From positions 806,001-870,000 of the forward strand of contig NZ_BMYM01000002.1 of assembly GCF_014652275.1 (NCBI RefSeq): a stretch of DNA of 64,000 bases. The letters run 5' to 3'. Positions 53,361 through 63,307 of this stretch are shown here, piece by piece. The notes below the pieces were generated by a model. It did not search any database, was not told the DNA's origin, and worked only from the letters and a program-made list of their open reading frames with translations. The stretch is from Parahalioglobus pacificus (GTDB taxonomy: Bacteria; Pseudomonadota; Gammaproteobacteria; Pseudomonadales; Halieaceae). Position numbers and translations under genes: made by a program. Position 1 is the stretch's first letter. Each line of letters opens with the position of its first letter.

Positions 53361-55508
53361 TTAGTAATAGGTTTCGCTGTTAGACAGCATTTCGCGCATG
53401 CGCTCGGTCACCTCGTAGGCTTTACCCAGGTACGCATACTTCTCGGACTGTTCCACGATGTAAGCCATACCGACCGTGTCCATCCAGCGGAAGACACCGC
53501 CGCGGAAGGGAGGGAAGCCAACGCCATACAGCAGTGCCAGGTCCGCTTCTGCTGGGGTTTCCACAATGCCTTCTTCCAGGCAGCGTGCCAGTTCAATGGC
53601 CATGGGCAGCATCATGCGTGGAACGATCTCGTCCTTGTCGAAGTCCTTGCGGGCCTCCACATGGGGCTCGAGCAGGGCGTAGGTTTCTTCAGAGACCACT
53701 TTTTTGGGCTTGCCCCGTTTGTCAGTGACGTACTCGTAGAAGCCCTTGCCGTTCTTCTGACCCAGACGATCGTTCTCGAACATGATGTCGGTCGCAGTCT
53801 TGTACTGCGGCGTCATGCGATCGGGGAATCCATCTGCCATCACCTCAACACAGTGAACGCCGGTGTCGATGCCAATAACGTCGGACAGATAGGCGGGGCC
53901 CATGGGCCAGCCCCAGCGCTCCATGACTTTGTCCAGTTGCTGGAAATCGGCGCCGTCTTTGACCAGGCCGGTAAAGCCGGCGAAGTAGGGGAACAGCACG
54001 CGATTAACCAGGAATCCTGGGCAGTCACGCACAACTACCGCTTTCTTGCCCATCTTGTTGGCGTAGGCCACGGTGCGGGCAACGGCGGTATCGGAGGTCT
54101 TCTCACCGCGAATCACCTCTACCAATGGCATGGCGTGAACGGGGTTGAAGAAGTGCATGCCGCAGAAGTTCTCGGGACGTTCCAGTGCCTCGGCAAGATA
54201 CGTAATGGAGATAGTCGAGGTGTTCGATGCCAGTACGGCATCCTTGTCGATCTGCTTTTCAGTTTCCGCCAGGACAGCGTGCTTCACCTTCGGGTTTTCG
54301 ACCACCGCTTCCACAACGATGTCCACGTCCTCGAAACCGTTGTAATCCAGTGTGGGGTCGATGCTGTTCAGTACCTCACCCATCTTCTGCGGTGTCATGC
54401 GGCCACGGCTGACGCGCTTGGAGAGCAGTTTGTTGGCTTCGTTAAGGCCCAGATCCAGCCCGTCCTGATTGATGTCCTTCATCTTGATCGGGGTTCCGCG
54501 CAGTGCTGACTGATACGCAATTCCGCCGCCCATGATGCCGGCACCCAGTACTGCGGCGCGCTCGATGGCCTTGTCCGCTTTCTTCTCCCAGCCCTTGGCT
54601 TTCTTGGAGAGGAATTGGTCGTTCAGGAAGATGCCGACCAGTGCTTGCGCTACGGGTGTTGTGGCAACTTCCGCAAAGCCATCGGCTTCGACCTGCAGTG
54701 CCTCTTCCAGACTCATGCTGCGGGCCTTTTCGATCACATCGACCACTTTCAGCGGTGCGGGGAAGTTCTTGCCTGCTTGTTGCGCAACCATGGAACGGAT
54801 AGTGAAGAAGCTCATCATCGCTTCGGTATCGTTCAGCGGTAACGGGCCGTGCTTGCGCGCGCGGCGCTCGCTGTATTCCAGCTTGCCATCCACTGCCTGC
54901 TGCAGTGTTGCGAGCGTGACCGCGCGAAGCTGATCCGGCTCGGCGATGGCATCCACGGCGCCAGCTTTCAGTGCTTCATCGGCGCGTTTTTCGGCACCGG
55001 TGGCCATCCACATCACGGCCTCATCTACGCCGATCAGGCGCGGCAGGCGCACTGTGCCACCCCAACCGGGGATGATGCCCAGTTTGGTTTCTGGCAGGCC
55101 CACTTTGGCGGCCGTGCTCATCACGCGGAAATCGCAGGCCAGGCAGGCTTCCAGACCGCCGCCCATGGCATAACCATTGATGGCTACTGCGCTGGGGTAG
55201 GGCAGCTTGCCGATGCGGTTCAGGTTGGTGTTGTTAGGCACGAACACCGGCTTGATCTCGTCCGCGGTGGACTTAAACAGCTCGGTAAACTCGGTGATGT
55301 CTGCGCCAACGATGAAGACACCCTTGCCACTGGTAACCAGCAGCCCCTTGATGCCTGATTCGGTTTCCAGCGCGTCCAGCGCAGCCGTCAGGTCGTTGAC
55401 GGTAGCCTGATTGAATTTGTTGACGGATTCGCCGTTGAGGTCAAAGTTCAGCTCAGCGATATCGCCCTCAAGGCGGGTGACCGTGAGTGAATCACTCTGG
55501 TAGATCAT
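53361..55508 (-). CDS. fadB: Fatty acid oxidation complex alpha subunit (enoyl-CoA hydratase/3-hydroxyacyl-CoA dehydrogenase)
   Basis: Multifunctional beta-oxidation enzyme of 715 residues, the same as in pseudomonads. The N-terminal crotonase domain has catalytic Glu120 (GGGLEAC) and Glu140 (GLPETKLG). The dehydrogenase domain begins near residue 314 with the NAD-binding GAGIMGGGIA, and MHFFNPVHAMPLVEVI carries the catalytic His. It assembles with FadA as a hetero-oligomer. The ATG at 55508 has AGGAC 8 nt upstream; 18 further upstream residues in frame lack a site. Confidence 0.97.
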   Translation of the reverse strand: MIYQSDSLTVTRLEGDIAELNFDLNGESVNKFNQATVNDLTAALDALETESGIKGLLVTSGKGVFIVGADITEFTELFKSTADEIKPVFVPNNTNLNRIGKLPYPSAVAINGYAMGGGLEACLACDFRVMSTAAKVGLPETKLGIIPGWGGTVRLPRLIGVDEAVMWMATGAEKRADEALKAGAVDAIAEPDQLRAVTLATLQQAVDGKLEYSERRARKHGPLPLNDTEAMMSFFTIRSMVAQQAGKNFPAPLKVVDVIEKARSMSLEEALQVEADGFAEVATTPVAQALVGIFLNDQFLSKKAKGWEKKADKAIERAAVLGAGIMGGGIAYQSALRGTPIKMKDINQDGLDLGLNEANKLLSKRVSRGRMTPQKMGEVLNSIDPTLDYNGFEDVDIVVEAVVENPKVKHAVLAETEKQIDKDAVLASNTSTISITYLAEALERPENFCGMHFFNPVHAMPLVEVIRGEKTSDTAVARTVAYANKMGKKAVVVRDCPGFLVNRVLFPYFAGFTGLVKDGADFQQLDKVMERWGWPMGPAYLSDVIGIDTGVHCVEVMADGFPDRMTPQYKTATDIMFENDRLGQKNGKGFYEYVTDKRGKPKKVVSEETYALLEPHVEARKDFDKDEIVPRMMLPMAIELARCLEEGIVETPAEADLALLYGVGFPPFRGGVFRWMDTVGMAYIVEQSEKYAYLGKAYEVTERMREMLSNSETYY

Positions 55509-55665
55509 ATCTGTGTCCTGTTGTGAAAGGTGGGGACGTCGATGGTTAACGTAGCGCTGCACGGCAGCGTGGGCTACGGGGGGCGGGTATTGTAGTGCGG
55601 CTCCGCCCTCCGGGGAAGGCGAAGTTTACAATGCTTACATAGGGAGTCGCCAGTGGCCTTTGAGG

Positions 55666-55723
55666 GCTATCGAACCTGAACCAGAGGGCTACCGAACCTG
55701 AGCGTGAATGCTACTGAACCTGA
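55666..55723. repeat. Three tandem imperfect 22-bp repeats across a stop codon
   Basis: The 14-bp core GCTAYYGAACCTGA (Y varies T/C) occurs at 55666, 55688 and 55710, exactly 22 bp apart. The rightmost copy contains the stop and last codons of the solute-binding protein gene on the minus strand; the other two lie just downstream. Confidence 0.85.
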
Positions 55724-56457
55724 ATCTGTACGGGTATCCAGCGGTTGATGATGTACTGCAGCGTGCCGTTGTTACGCATCTGCCGCAGTGCGCTGTTGAG
55801 TTCGGTTACCAGCGCCCCGTCGTCCTTGCGCACGGCCCAGGCGAGATACTCCTCGGTCAGCGGCTTGTAGGTGCTGATCAGATCATCGGTTTCCAGCGAG
55901 TTGGCCAGCTGCCAGGCGGTGGGTGCATCGTGAATGTAGATATCGATGGCATCGGCGCGAAGACCGGCGAAGGCCTCCGTGCCATCGGCGAAGTAGCTGA
56001 TCTGGGCCTCTGTGAGTTCGCGCTCTGCAAAGGCAGCGCCGGTGGTGCCTGGCTCTACTCCCACGCGCACGCCTTCGCGATAGATAGCCCAGGGCTGGGC
56101 GAAGCTGCCGATTCTGTCCTTGTGCATGACGGCCATCTGGCCGACCTTGAGGTAAGGTTCAGCAAACATAACCCGCTGCGAACGTGCAGCGGTCACACTC
56201 AGACCTGACATGATGACATCCACTCGACCTTGTTCTAAGGCAGGGATGAGCTCGTCGAAGGGGTATTCAAAAATCGCCAGTTCTTTGCCCATGATTTTGG
56301 TCACGGCACGGGCATTATCGGGCTCTACACCAACGACGGCACCATCCTGTTTATATTGCAGCGGTGGGTAGTCGGCAGACAGCCCGACGCGCAAGGTCTG
56401 CGCGCTGACCCACTGCGGCAGCGCAATTAACAACAGGACGAGAAACAGGCGATGCAT
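55711..56457 (-). CDS. Periplasmic solute-binding protein, family 3
   Basis: A 248-residue exported protein. The signal peptide ends near QWVSAQ (residue about 19). The mature part has the SBP_bac_3 pattern: LRVGLSADYPPLQYKQDGAVVGVEPDNARA at its start and FDELIPALEQGRVDVIMSGLSVTAARSQRVMF in the first lobe. Family members bind amino acids or other small ligands for ABC importers; no permease or ATPase gene is adjacent. The ATG at 56457 has GGAG 7 nt upstream. Its final codons lie within a 22-bp tandem repeat. Confidence 0.9.
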   Translation of the reverse strand: MHRLFLVLLLIALPQWVSAQTLRVGLSADYPPLQYKQDGAVVGVEPDNARAVTKIMGKELAIFEYPFDELIPALEQGRVDVIMSGLSVTAARSQRVMFAEPYLKVGQMAVMHKDRIGSFAQPWAIYREGVRVGVEPGTTGAAFAERELTEAQISYFADGTEAFAGLRADAIDIYIHDAPTAWQLANSLETDDLISTYKPLTEEYLAWAVRKDDGALVTELNSALRQMRNNGTLQYIINRWIPVQIQVQ

Positions 56458-56536
56458 GGTGCACTCCGGATCATGAATTCGTGCTGAGAGCATAAACGCT
56501 GGCGCGGGCTGCGCCAATTCTTTGCGCCGTATTGGC

Positions 56537-57250
56537 TCAAGTTGAGGCCGTATTGCCGCCCGCGGCCAGCCTCTGGTGTTCGCGCAAGTGCAGCGCGATA
56601 TCCACGGCGGTCTTCAATACCACAAGAATCAACAGCATAAACAGGGGCTGCCCAAGGGCGGTAATGGCCATTGCCCCCAGAATGACGGCGATGTGCATCA
56701 CGATGATGCGGCCATAGGGCGCAGTCATTAGCGCATTCAATGCCGTTTTTTCTCGTTCTCTTGCCTGCAGAAAGTTGAGAACAAAGGAGACACCGTGGCT
56801 GATGAACAGGGCGGCGAAGGCCCACAGCCACTGGGTGGGCGCTTGGGCCAGCACGAAGCTCACCACGTCGACCAGCAGCTCCACGAACACGAAAAAGAAA
56901 GGCCAGGTCTGGCCGCCGGCCAATACGTCGGCCTCGGGGTCCACCAGCAAAGTCACGATGAACAGCCCGTGGACCGCGCAGAAGCCACCGTAGTGGATCA
57001 AAAAGAAAAGGCCTGAAAATACGCCACCCACGGGAGAAGTGACGAGCATCTTCGCCAGAGTGTAAAACCCCAGGACAAGATTTTCTGACCAGTACAACAC
57101 AACTAGGGCGGCCACATCCCAGTCGTAGAACAGTACGCCGATTAGCGGCAGAATATTAGCCACAATCAGGGTTACAAGGCTTATCAGTCGGCGATCGCCG
57201 GTGTATTCGTGGGTAACGTGCTCAAGGCTCATGACAGAGCTCGGGGTCAT
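56537..57250 (-). CDS. Multi-pass membrane protein, DUF6498-like
   Basis: A 237-residue inner-membrane protein with about six hydrophobic helices. The first half contains LVVLYWSENLVLGFYTLAKM and FLIHYGGFCAVHGLFI, a pattern I associate with the DUF6498 family, whose function is unknown. Conserved Trp-Ser-Glu-Asn and His-Tyr-Gly clusters in the membrane suggest a possible active site. The start may be 57250 or the ATG at 57232; neither has a strong binding site. It lies 79 bp upstream of the solute-binding protein gene on the same strand. Confidence 0.78.
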   Translation of the reverse strand: MTPSSVMSLEHVTHEYTGDRRLISLVTLIVANILPLIGVLFYDWDVAALVVLYWSENLVLGFYTLAKMLVTSPVGGVFSGLFFLIHYGGFCAVHGLFIVTLLVDPEADVLAGGQTWPFFFVFVELLVDVVSFVLAQAPTQWLWAFAALFISHGVSFVLNFLQAREREKTALNALMTAPYGRIIVMHIAVILGAMAITALGQPLFMLLILVVLKTAVDIALHLREHQRLAAGGNTAST

Positions 57251-57332
57251 TTCGGTGCAGTGGCACGGTTTGGCGGGGGAGAGGGTCCAAGCAGCCGACT
57301 AAGAAAGCCGGCTGTGATCAGCCCATCGAAGG

Positions 57333-57533
57333 TTAGTGCAGGATGCGATCTGAGCCAGCCAGCTCCTCCACGGGTTCTTTGCTGGATTTCTTTTGTGCCG
57401 CAGCTTCCTGTTCCTGTAGGTAAGTGCGCAGTCGGCCTACGACGCTGTTCATCACATCGATGGTCTGGCTGATCTGGTCCAGCGCCATCAGGATGGTCTC
57501 ATTGTCGCTCTGGCTTTTATCGCTCTTGTCCAT
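57333..57533 (-). CDS. Small conserved-looking hypothetical protein
   Basis: A 66-residue acidic protein I do not recognise. Residues about 12-45 form a predicted amphipathic helix (ILMALDQISQTIDVMNSVVGRL), followed by a charged Lys/Glu-rich tail. No signal or membrane helix. The ATG at 57533 has GAGGG 8 nt upstream, supporting a real gene. It lies 85 bp after nrdB, with a hairpin between, and 82 bp before the DUF6498-like gene. Confidence 0.65.
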   Translation of the reverse strand: MDKSDKSQSDNETILMALDQISQTIDVMNSVVGRLRTYLQEQEAAAQKKSSKEPVEELAGSDRILH

Positions 57534-57582
57534 GGGTTGGCCCTCAGGTTGAGCTCGTTATTTCAGTCACCGCCACGAGTGG

Positions 57583-57612
57583 GCGCCACCTTGTATACAG
57601 CAACGGTGGCGC
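57583..57612 (-). terminator. Hairpin after nrdB
   Basis: GCGCCACC and GGTGGCGC form a perfect 8-bp stem with a 14-nt loop, 6 bp after the nrdB stop. No T-run follows; it may terminate weakly or protect the nrdAB mRNA end. Confidence 0.5.
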
Positions 57613-57618
57613 ACCGGA

Positions 57619-58872
57619 TTAATCCCAGCTCAGCGCACCGCCTGTCTGGTATTCAATAACGCGCGTTTCGAAGAAGTTCTTCTCCTTGCGCAGGTCCATG
57701 ATTTCCGACATCCACGGGAAGGGGTTCTGCACGCCAGGGAACTGCTCAGGCAGGCCCAGCTGCGACAGGCGCCGGTTGCAGATGAACTGCAAATATTCTT
57801 CCATCATGGCCGCGTTCATACCCAGTACACCGCGGGGCATGGTGTCACGCGCGTATTCGATCTCCAGCTGCGTGCCTTCCAGAATCATTTCGACGACTTC
57901 CTGCTTGAAAGTCTCTGTCCACAGCTGAGGATTCTCCAGCTTGATCTGGTTGATCACATCGATGCCGAAGTTCAGGTGCATAGACTCATCACGCAGGATG
58001 TACTGGAACTGTTCGGCGACGCCGGTCATCTTGTTGCGCCGGCCCATGGAGAGAATCTGGGTGAAGCCGCAGTAGAAGAAGATGCCTTCGGTGACGGCGT
58101 AAAAACCAATCAGGTTGCGCAGCAACTCCTGGTCCGATTCCAGTGTACCGGTGGTGAAGGTGGGGTCGGACAGGCTCTGGGTCTTGCCCAGGCTCCAGGC
58201 CGCCTTAGCTGCGACCGAGGGGACTTCCCGGTACATATTGAAGACTTCGCCCTCGTCCATGCCCAGCGACTCGATGCAGTACTGGTAAGCGTGGGTGTGG
58301 ATGGCCTCTTCAAACGCCTGGCGCAGCAGGTACTGGCGACACTCCGGGTTAGTGATCAGCCGATAGATGGCCAGCACCAGGTTATTGGCAACTAGCGAGT
58401 CCGCGGTTGAGAAGTAGCCCAGGCTACGCATCACAATGCGGCGCTCGTCTTCGGTCAGACCCTCGGGATCTTTCCAGGTGGCGACGTCGGCCGTCATGTT
58501 GATTTCCTGCGGCATCCAGTGGTTGGCGCAGCCATCAATGTACTTCTGCCAGGCCCAGTCATACTTGAAGGGCACCAGCTGGTTGAGGTCGGCGCGGCAG
58601 TTGATCATGGCCTTTTCGTCAACCGAGACGCGCGCGGCGCCCATTTCCAGCTCTTCAAGGCCGGGCGCGACATCCAGCGTGGCCAGGTTTCGCGCCGCCG
58701 CTGCGACATTGTCATTGGCGGCGGGTGCGGGCTCCGCTACGGGCTCTGGCGCGGCGGCAGGTGCCGCTGCCGCGGGCGCGGGCTCGGGTGCTGCCTCAGC
58801 GACAGCTGCGGCGGCTGCCGCTGCGGGTGCGCCAGCGGCTTCTTCGGTGTTGTAATCATCCCAGTTCAACAT
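57619..58872 (-). CDS. nrdB: Ribonucleoside-diphosphate reductase beta subunit (class Ia)
   Basis: Radical-generating subunit that carries a diiron-tyrosyl centre. In the 417-residue product the ligand region [11 protein letters not shown] has Glu, His and the radical Tyr in the ExxHxxxY order; other ligands lie in [18 protein letters not shown] and [10 protein letters not shown]. The C-terminal TGGALSWD tail docks into NrdA. Residues about 10-60 are an Ala/Pro-rich linker, as in Pseudomonas NrdB. It follows nrdA by 56 bp. Confidence 0.97.
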   Translation of the reverse strand: MLNWDDYNTEEAAGAPAAAAAAAVAEAAPEPAPAAAAPAAAPEPVAEPAPAANDNVAAAARNLATLDVAPGLEELEMGAARVSVDEKAMINCRADLNQLVPFKYDWAWQKYIDGCANHWMPQEINMTADVATWKDPEGLTEDERRIVMRSLGYFSTADSLVANNLVLAIYRLITNPECRQYLLRQAFEEAIHTHAYQYCIESLGMDEGEVFNMYREVPSVAAKAAWSLGKTQSLSDPTFTTGTLESDQELLRNLIGFYAVTEGIFFYCGFTQILSMGRRNKMTGVAEQFQYILRDESMHLNFGIDVINQIKLENPQLWTETFKQEVVEMILEGTQLEIEYARDTMPRGVLGMNAAMMEEYLQFICNRRLSQLGLPEQFPGVQNPFPWMSEIMDLRKEKNFFETRVIEYQTGGALSWD

Positions 58873-58928
58873 CTGTTTGCTATCCCCTGGTGTTGAGTTT
58901 CTACTCTTTCGGTCGTTAGTAATCGTGG

Positions 58929-61808
58929 TTACTGACAGGCTTCACAGTCAGGATCGTCCAGTGAGCAAGCCTGCGGTACAGGTGCCGGCTGCGGCTCCGA
59001 GTTGTTAGACACCGCGTTCAACGCGCCGGTATCGATGGTGGACTTCTCGGTGCCAGTGGCTGCCAGTGAGCGCAAGTAGTAGGTTGTCTTGAGACCGCTG
59101 TACCAGGCCATACGATAGGTAATATCGAGCTTCTTACCGCTGGCATTATTGATGTACAGGTTCAGAGACTGTGCTTGATCTATCCACTTTTGGCGGCGGC
59201 TCGCAGCGTCGACCAGCCAGCGAGGTTCTACCTCGAAGGCTGTGGCGTAGATGGCCTTGAGATCAGCCGGAATGCGATCAATCGCCTGCACGGAGCCATC
59301 GTAATATTTCAGGTCGTTAACCATCACTCCGTCCCAGAGGCCACGCTCTTTGAGGTCATTGACCAGGTAGGGATTAACCACAGTGAACTCGCCGGACAGG
59401 TTCGATTTCACATACAGGTTCTGGTACGTGGGCTCGATGGACTGCGACACACCGGTAATGTTGGCGATAGTCGCCGTGGGGGCAATCGCCATCACGTTGG
59501 AGTTGCGCATACCTCGCTGGGCAACCAGCTCACGTAGTGCGGGCCAGTCCAGAGTCTGCTCTTTATTCAGCTGGATGTACTCGCTGCCGCGGTGCTCTTC
59601 CAGGATATCCAGCGAATCAATGGGCAATATGCCTTGGCTCCACAGGGACCCCTCGTAGCTGCTGTAGCGGCCGCGCTCTGCAGCCAGCTCGCTGGAGGCT
59701 TCGATCGCGTAGTAGCTGATTGCCTCCATGGAGCGGTCGGCAAATTCCACCGCCTGCTCGGAACCATAGGCCAGGTGTTGCTTGTACAGCGCATCCTGGA
59801 AGCCCATCAGGCCCAGACCCACAGGGCGGTGACGCATGTTTGACTGCTCAGCCGTACCCACGGAGTAGTAGTTGATGTCGATCACGTTATCGAGCATGCG
59901 CACGGCTGTCCGAACGGTGTTGCGCAGCTTGTCCAGATCCAGTCCGTTCTCACCGATGTGTTGGGGCAGGTTGATCGAGCCCAGGTTGCATACCGCGATC
60001 TCTTCGTTGGACTTGGTATTCAGCGTGATCTCCGTACACAGGTTGGACGAGTGCACCACGCCCGCGTGCTGCTGTGGCGAGCGCAGGTTGCAGGGATCCT
60101 TGAAGGTCATCCACGGATGGCCTGTTTCGAACAGCATGCCCAACATCTTGCGCCAAAGGTTGGCGGCTTGGACGCGCTTAAACAACTTCAGTTCGCCGCT
60201 GCGTGTTTGCGCTTCATAGTGCTCGTAGCGCTCCTGGAACTCCTTGCCATACAGGTCGTGGAGGTCGGGCACGTCGTTGGGTGAGAACAGCGTCCACTCG
60301 CCGTCGTCGAAAACCCGCTTCATAAACAGATCTGGAATCCAGTTGGCGGTGTTCATGTCGTGAGTACGGCGACGATCATCACCGGTGTTCTTGCGCAGCT
60401 CCACGAACTCTTCAATGTCCATGTGCCAGGATTCCAGGTAGGCACAGACAGCGCCCTTACGCTTGCCACCCTGGTTAACGGCAACTGCGGTGTCGTTCAC
60501 CACCTTAAGGAAGGGCACAACGCCCTGTGATTTGCCGTTGGTGCCCTTGATGTAGGCGCCCAGTGCGCGCACAGGCGTCCAGTCGTTACCCAGGCCGCCG
60601 GCGAACTTGGACAGCATCGCGTTGTCGTGGATAGCGCCATAAATACCGCTGAGATCATCCGGCACTGTTGTGAGGTAGCAGGAAGACAGCTGTGGGCGCA
60701 GGGTGCCCGCGTTGAACAGTGTGGGGGTAGAGCTCATGTAGTCGAAGGAAGACAGCTGACGATAGAACTCTATGGCCCTTGCATTGGGGTTGTCTTCGCG
60801 CGCTGCCAAGCCCATGGCCACGCGCATGAAGAACACCTGGGGCAGTTCAAAGCGGACTTCATCGCTGTGGATGAAGTAACGGTCGTAAAGGGTTTGCAGG
60901 CCCAGGTAGGTGAACTGCAGATCCCGGGCAGGATCCAGCGCGGCACCCAGCTCCGCCAGATCATAGTCAGCAAGTTCGGGAGCCAGCAGTTCCAGTGCGA
61001 CGCCTTTCTCAATGTAGGCAGCCAGCGCCTCGGTATACAGCGAACCCATGTCCGCCTGGGTGGCATTCTCGGCCACGCCGAGGAAGTTCAACGCTTCGCT
61101 GCGCAGGTTGTCACACAGCAGGCGTGCCGCGGCGTAGCTGTAATTGGGTTCTTGCTCAATCAGGGTGCGCGCAGTAATCACCAGTGAGGTGCTGAGTTCC
61201 TCGGCGGTCACGCCGTCGTAGAGGTTTTTCAGTGCCTCATCCAGAATGCGGGTTTCGCTGACATCGGTCAGGCCGTCGCAGGCTTCCGAGACGATGGTGT
61301 GCAGACGCTCGATGTCCAGCGGTGCGCGGCTGCCATCGGCCTGAATCACGTTGATGCCGTTGGCGGCTTCCTGGGTAGCAGGGGAGAGAGCCTGCTTGGC
61401 AGCGCGTTTGCGTGATTGTTCTTCCCGGTAGATTACGTAGTCGCGGGCGATCTTGTGCTCGCCCGCACGCATCAGTGCCAGCTCTACCTGGTCCTGAATA
61501 TCTTCGATGTGCACGGTGCCGCCCGAGGGCATGCGACGCTTAAAGGTTGCAGTGACCTGCTCGGTCAGTTTGGCGACGGTTTCGTGGATGCGACTGGAGG
61601 CTGCTGCCGTGCCGCCTTCAACTGCCAGGAAAGCTTTGGTAATGGCCACGGAGATTTTGCTCTCCTCAAACGGTACCACAGTGCCATTGCGTTTAATGAC
61701 CCTCAGATGCCCGGGCGCGGTCGCGGCGATGTTACCGCTGACAGAGGCCTGTTCTGTGCCGGCGGGCACATTTTGGGTAGTACCGGTGGGGTTGGTTTCA
61801 GTCTGCAT
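58929..61808 (-). CDS. nrdA: Ribonucleoside-diphosphate reductase alpha subunit (class Ia, two ATP-cones)
   Basis: Catalytic subunit that reduces all four ribonucleoside diphosphates. The 959-residue product starts with an unstructured tail. ATP-cone 1 follows at about 35-130 ([18 protein letters not shown]) and a second cone at about 150-240 ([18 protein letters not shown]), as in Pseudomonas aeruginosa. The barrel has [11 protein letters not shown] and the catalytic NLCTEITL, and IAVCNLGS supplies another active-site Cys. The C-terminus CEAC is the thiol pair recharged by thioredoxin or glutaredoxin. The ATG has GGAG 6 nt upstream. It is expressed from a far-upstream promoter. Confidence 0.97.
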   Translation of the reverse strand: MQTETNPTGTTQNVPAGTEQASVSGNIAATAPGHLRVIKRNGTVVPFEESKISVAITKAFLAVEGGTAAASSRIHETVAKLTEQVTATFKRRMPSGGTVHIEDIQDQVELALMRAGEHKIARDYVIYREEQSRKRAAKQALSPATQEAANGINVIQADGSRAPLDIERLHTIVSEACDGLTDVSETRILDEALKNLYDGVTAEELSTSLVITARTLIEQEPNYSYAAARLLCDNLRSEALNFLGVAENATQADMGSLYTEALAAYIEKGVALELLAPELADYDLAELGAALDPARDLQFTYLGLQTLYDRYFIHSDEVRFELPQVFFMRVAMGLAAREDNPNARAIEFYRQLSSFDYMSSTPTLFNAGTLRPQLSSCYLTTVPDDLSGIYGAIHDNAMLSKFAGGLGNDWTPVRALGAYIKGTNGKSQGVVPFLKVVNDTAVAVNQGGKRKGAVCAYLESWHMDIEEFVELRKNTGDDRRRTHDMNTANWIPDLFMKRVFDDGEWTLFSPNDVPDLHDLYGKEFQERYEHYEAQTRSGELKLFKRVQAANLWRKMLGMLFETGHPWMTFKDPCNLRSPQQHAGVVHSSNLCTEITLNTKSNEEIAVCNLGSINLPQHIGENGLDLDKLRNTVRTAVRMLDNVIDINYYSVGTAEQSNMRHRPVGLGLMGFQDALYKQHLAYGSEQAVEFADRSMEAISYYAIEASSELAAERGRYSSYEGSLWSQGILPIDSLDILEEHRGSEYIQLNKEQTLDWPALRELVAQRGMRNSNVMAIAPTATIANITGVSQSIEPTYQNLYVKSNLSGEFTVVNPYLVNDLKERGLWDGVMVNDLKYYDGSVQAIDRIPADLKAIYATAFEVEPRWLVDAASRRQKWIDQAQSLNLYINNASGKKLDITYRMAWYSGLKTTYYLRSLAATGTEKSTIDTGALNAVSNNSEPQPAPVPQACSLDDPDCEACQ

Positions 61809-62058
61809 CGTCTCTCCGAGTTTGGCGCTTGGCCTTATAGTTGTTGATTACCACAACAGCGTTTTTTTCCAGCCATCGAGGACCACTCGTCGAGAGGCGC
61901 CGCGTAGCAACGCCTGAATGCAGCTGCCCCCGGAAGCGGGCTGATCACTGCTGATGTGTGTTCCCCTGGTCGTGCCTTCAGTGCGCTGTGCTATGAGTGA
62001 GGCTCAATGGCCTAAAGCCCCGCTCTAGCGCCCTGAAAACGTGACTGCCCCAGCCCTG

Positions 62059-62106
62059 TCACGATGATCGCTGGCTTTATGGTCGATTTTTGACCAGCGA
62101 TTGTGA
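62059..62106 (-). ncRNA. Long hairpin in the nrdA leader
   Basis: ATCGCTGG (62067-62074) and CCAGCGAT (62094-62101) form an 8-bp stem, extended by TCAC/GTGA outside a small asymmetric bulge. Inside the loop GGTC/GACC can pair as an alternative. No T-run follows on either side, so it is not a simple terminator. Confidence 0.5.
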
Positions 62107-62112
62107 GCAAAT

Positions 62113-62128
62113 CCCCAACATCTTGGGG
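62113..62128. promoter_or_regulatory. NrdR box 1
   Basis: CCCCAACATCTTGGGG is a 16-bp imperfect palindrome whose core CAACATCTTG fits the NrdR pattern CWAYATMTWG at every position. It lies just downstream of the predicted transcription start of nrdA. Confidence 0.72.
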
Positions 62129-62144
62129 TAGGTGAGTCACTGGA

Positions 62145-62160
62145 ATACAAGATAATGCGC
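62145..62160. promoter_or_regulatory. NrdR box 2
   Basis: The core CAAGATAATG matches 8 of 10 positions of the NrdR pattern and overlaps the -10 of the nrdA promoter. It starts exactly 32 bp from box 1, the spacing seen for NrdR box pairs. Confidence 0.62.
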
Positions 62161-62177
62161 CTATTGGGCCAATGCAA
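62149..62177 (-). promoter_or_regulatory. Predicted nrdAB promoter
   Basis: On the minus strand TTGCAT (62172-62177), a 17-bp spacer and TATCTT (62149-62154). Each hexamer matches 4 of 6. Its overlap with the NrdR-like pair supports it. It implies a leader of about 330 nt. Confidence 0.6.
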
Positions 62178-62199
62178 GGGCAATAGACTGGGATTATGC

Positions 62200-62208
62200 T
62201 GTGGATAA
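62200..62208. promoter_or_regulatory. DnaA box upstream of nrdA
   Basis: TGTGGATAA is the exact complement of the strong DnaA box TTATCCACA. It lies about 23 bp upstream of the -35, the position expected for DnaA control of nrdAB as known in Escherichia coli. Confidence 0.7.
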
Positions 62209-62238
62209 GGTGTGCGCGGCGGGGTATACCAAACGGGT

Positions 62239-62250
62239 GTAGGTACCTAC
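62239..62250. repeat. 12-bp perfect palindrome GTAGGTACCTAC
   Basis: A fully symmetric 12-bp site between the DnaA box and argF. It could be an operator, but no regulator can be named. Confidence 0.45.
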
Positions 62251-62392
62251 TAACCTGTGAGTTAGCGACTTACCTGAAAGACCGGCTCGACAGACATCCC
62301 CTGAGCCATTTTCGGGAAGCCTACGATCATTTTTTTATAACGACCTTGACGTATATTCGTCCCAGTTATTTAGCTGGGGCAGCCGCCCGGAT

Positions 62393-63307
62393 TTAGCGCC
62401 GGGCAGCGTCCAAGAGGGTCTCCAGCAGCGCTTTCTGCGCGTGCAGGCGATTTTCTGCCTCGTCCCAGATAACCGTGTCTGGATTGTCCATCAGTCCCGC
62501 GCTGATCTCCTCGCCGCGGTGGGCGGGCAGGCAATGCATGTACAGTGCGTCGCTGTTGGCGTGTGCCATCAACTCCTCATTCACCTGATAGGGCTGGAAC
62601 ATTCCCTCGCGTGCGGTCTGTTCCTCCTCCTGACCCATCGAGGCCCAGACATCAGTTACCACCAGGTCGGTATTGCGGACGGCGGCAACAGGGTCGTGCT
62701 CGACGTGGACGCGCTGCCCGTGTTGGCTCATCAGATCGGCGTCGGGCTCAAAGCCGGGAGGGCAGGCAATGGTGAGCTCAAAATCAAACTGCGCGGCGGC
62801 ATTGATGTAAGACTGGCACATATTGTTGCCATCCCCGACCCAGCACACCCTGTGGCCGGCGATATCGCCGCGCCGTTCAAACCAGGTTTGCATATCGGCC
62901 AGCAATTGGCAGGGATGGTAGCTGTCAGTGAGGGCATTGATAACCGGAACGCTGGAGTGTGCGGCAAAGCGCTCCACAATATCGTGCCCAAAGGTCCGTA
63001 TCATGACCACGTCCACCATGGAGGAGATCACGCGCGCGGAATCCTCGATGGGCTCTCCACGCCCAAGCTGGGTATCGTTTGGCGACAGGAACATGGCGTG
63101 GCCGCCCAGCTGAGCCATGCCGGCTTCAAAAGATACGCGGGTGCGGGTGGAGGATTTGGCAAAAATCATGCCCAGCACAGTGCCGGGGTAGCGGCGCTGA
63201 TCGACACCGTCGGCCCGTTCCTGCTTGAGCGTAATCGCGCGCCGGATAATGGTGCGCAATTCTTCTGGGCTGAAGTCCATCAGTGTGAGGAAATGCTGAG
63301 TCGCCAT
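62393..63307 (-). CDS. argF: Ornithine carbamoyltransferase
   Basis: Makes citrulline from ornithine and carbamoyl phosphate in arginine synthesis. The 304-residue product has the carbamoyl-phosphate motif STRTR near residue 53, HPCQ near 131 and the ornithine-binding [10 protein letters not shown] loop near 261. The ATG at 63307 has AGGA about 8 nt upstream; a TTG two codons earlier is less likely. It follows argD by 114 bp on the same strand, so both may be in one arginine operon. Confidence 0.96.
   Translation of the reverse strand: MATQHFLTLMDFSPEELRTIIRRAITLKQERADGVDQRRYPGTVLGMIFAKSSTRTRVSFEAGMAQLGGHAMFLSPNDTQLGRGEPIEDSARVISSMVDVVMIRTFGHDIVERFAAHSSVPVINALTDSYHPCQLLADMQTWFERRGDIAGHRVCWVGDGNNMCQSYINAAAQFDFELTIACPPGFEPDADLMSQHGQRVHVEHDPVAAVRNTDLVVTDVWASMGQEEEQTAREGMFQPYQVNEELMAHANSDALYMHCLPAHRGEEISAGLMDNPDTVIWDEAENRLHAQKALLETLLDAARR

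Larger units (their letters stand above)
61809..62392. other. 584-bp intergenic region upstream of nrdA
   Basis: No convincing gene. From right to left it holds a 12-bp palindrome, a DnaA box, a minus-strand promoter, two NrdR-like boxes, a long hairpin, and about 250 bp of leader with no further feature that I can name before nrdA. The right end, after the argF stop, has no clear intrinsic terminator for argF. Confidence 0.7.

Noticed and set aside
55666-55723. Regularly spaced repeats as a possible CRISPR remnant
   Set aside because: Only three units, a 14-bp core with 8-bp gaps, overlapping a coding end and without cas genes.
62196-62396. 66-codon open frame in the nrdA-argF gap
   Set aside because: Begins inside the DnaA box region, ends within argF antisense, and has no Shine-Dalgarno sequence or family resemblance.
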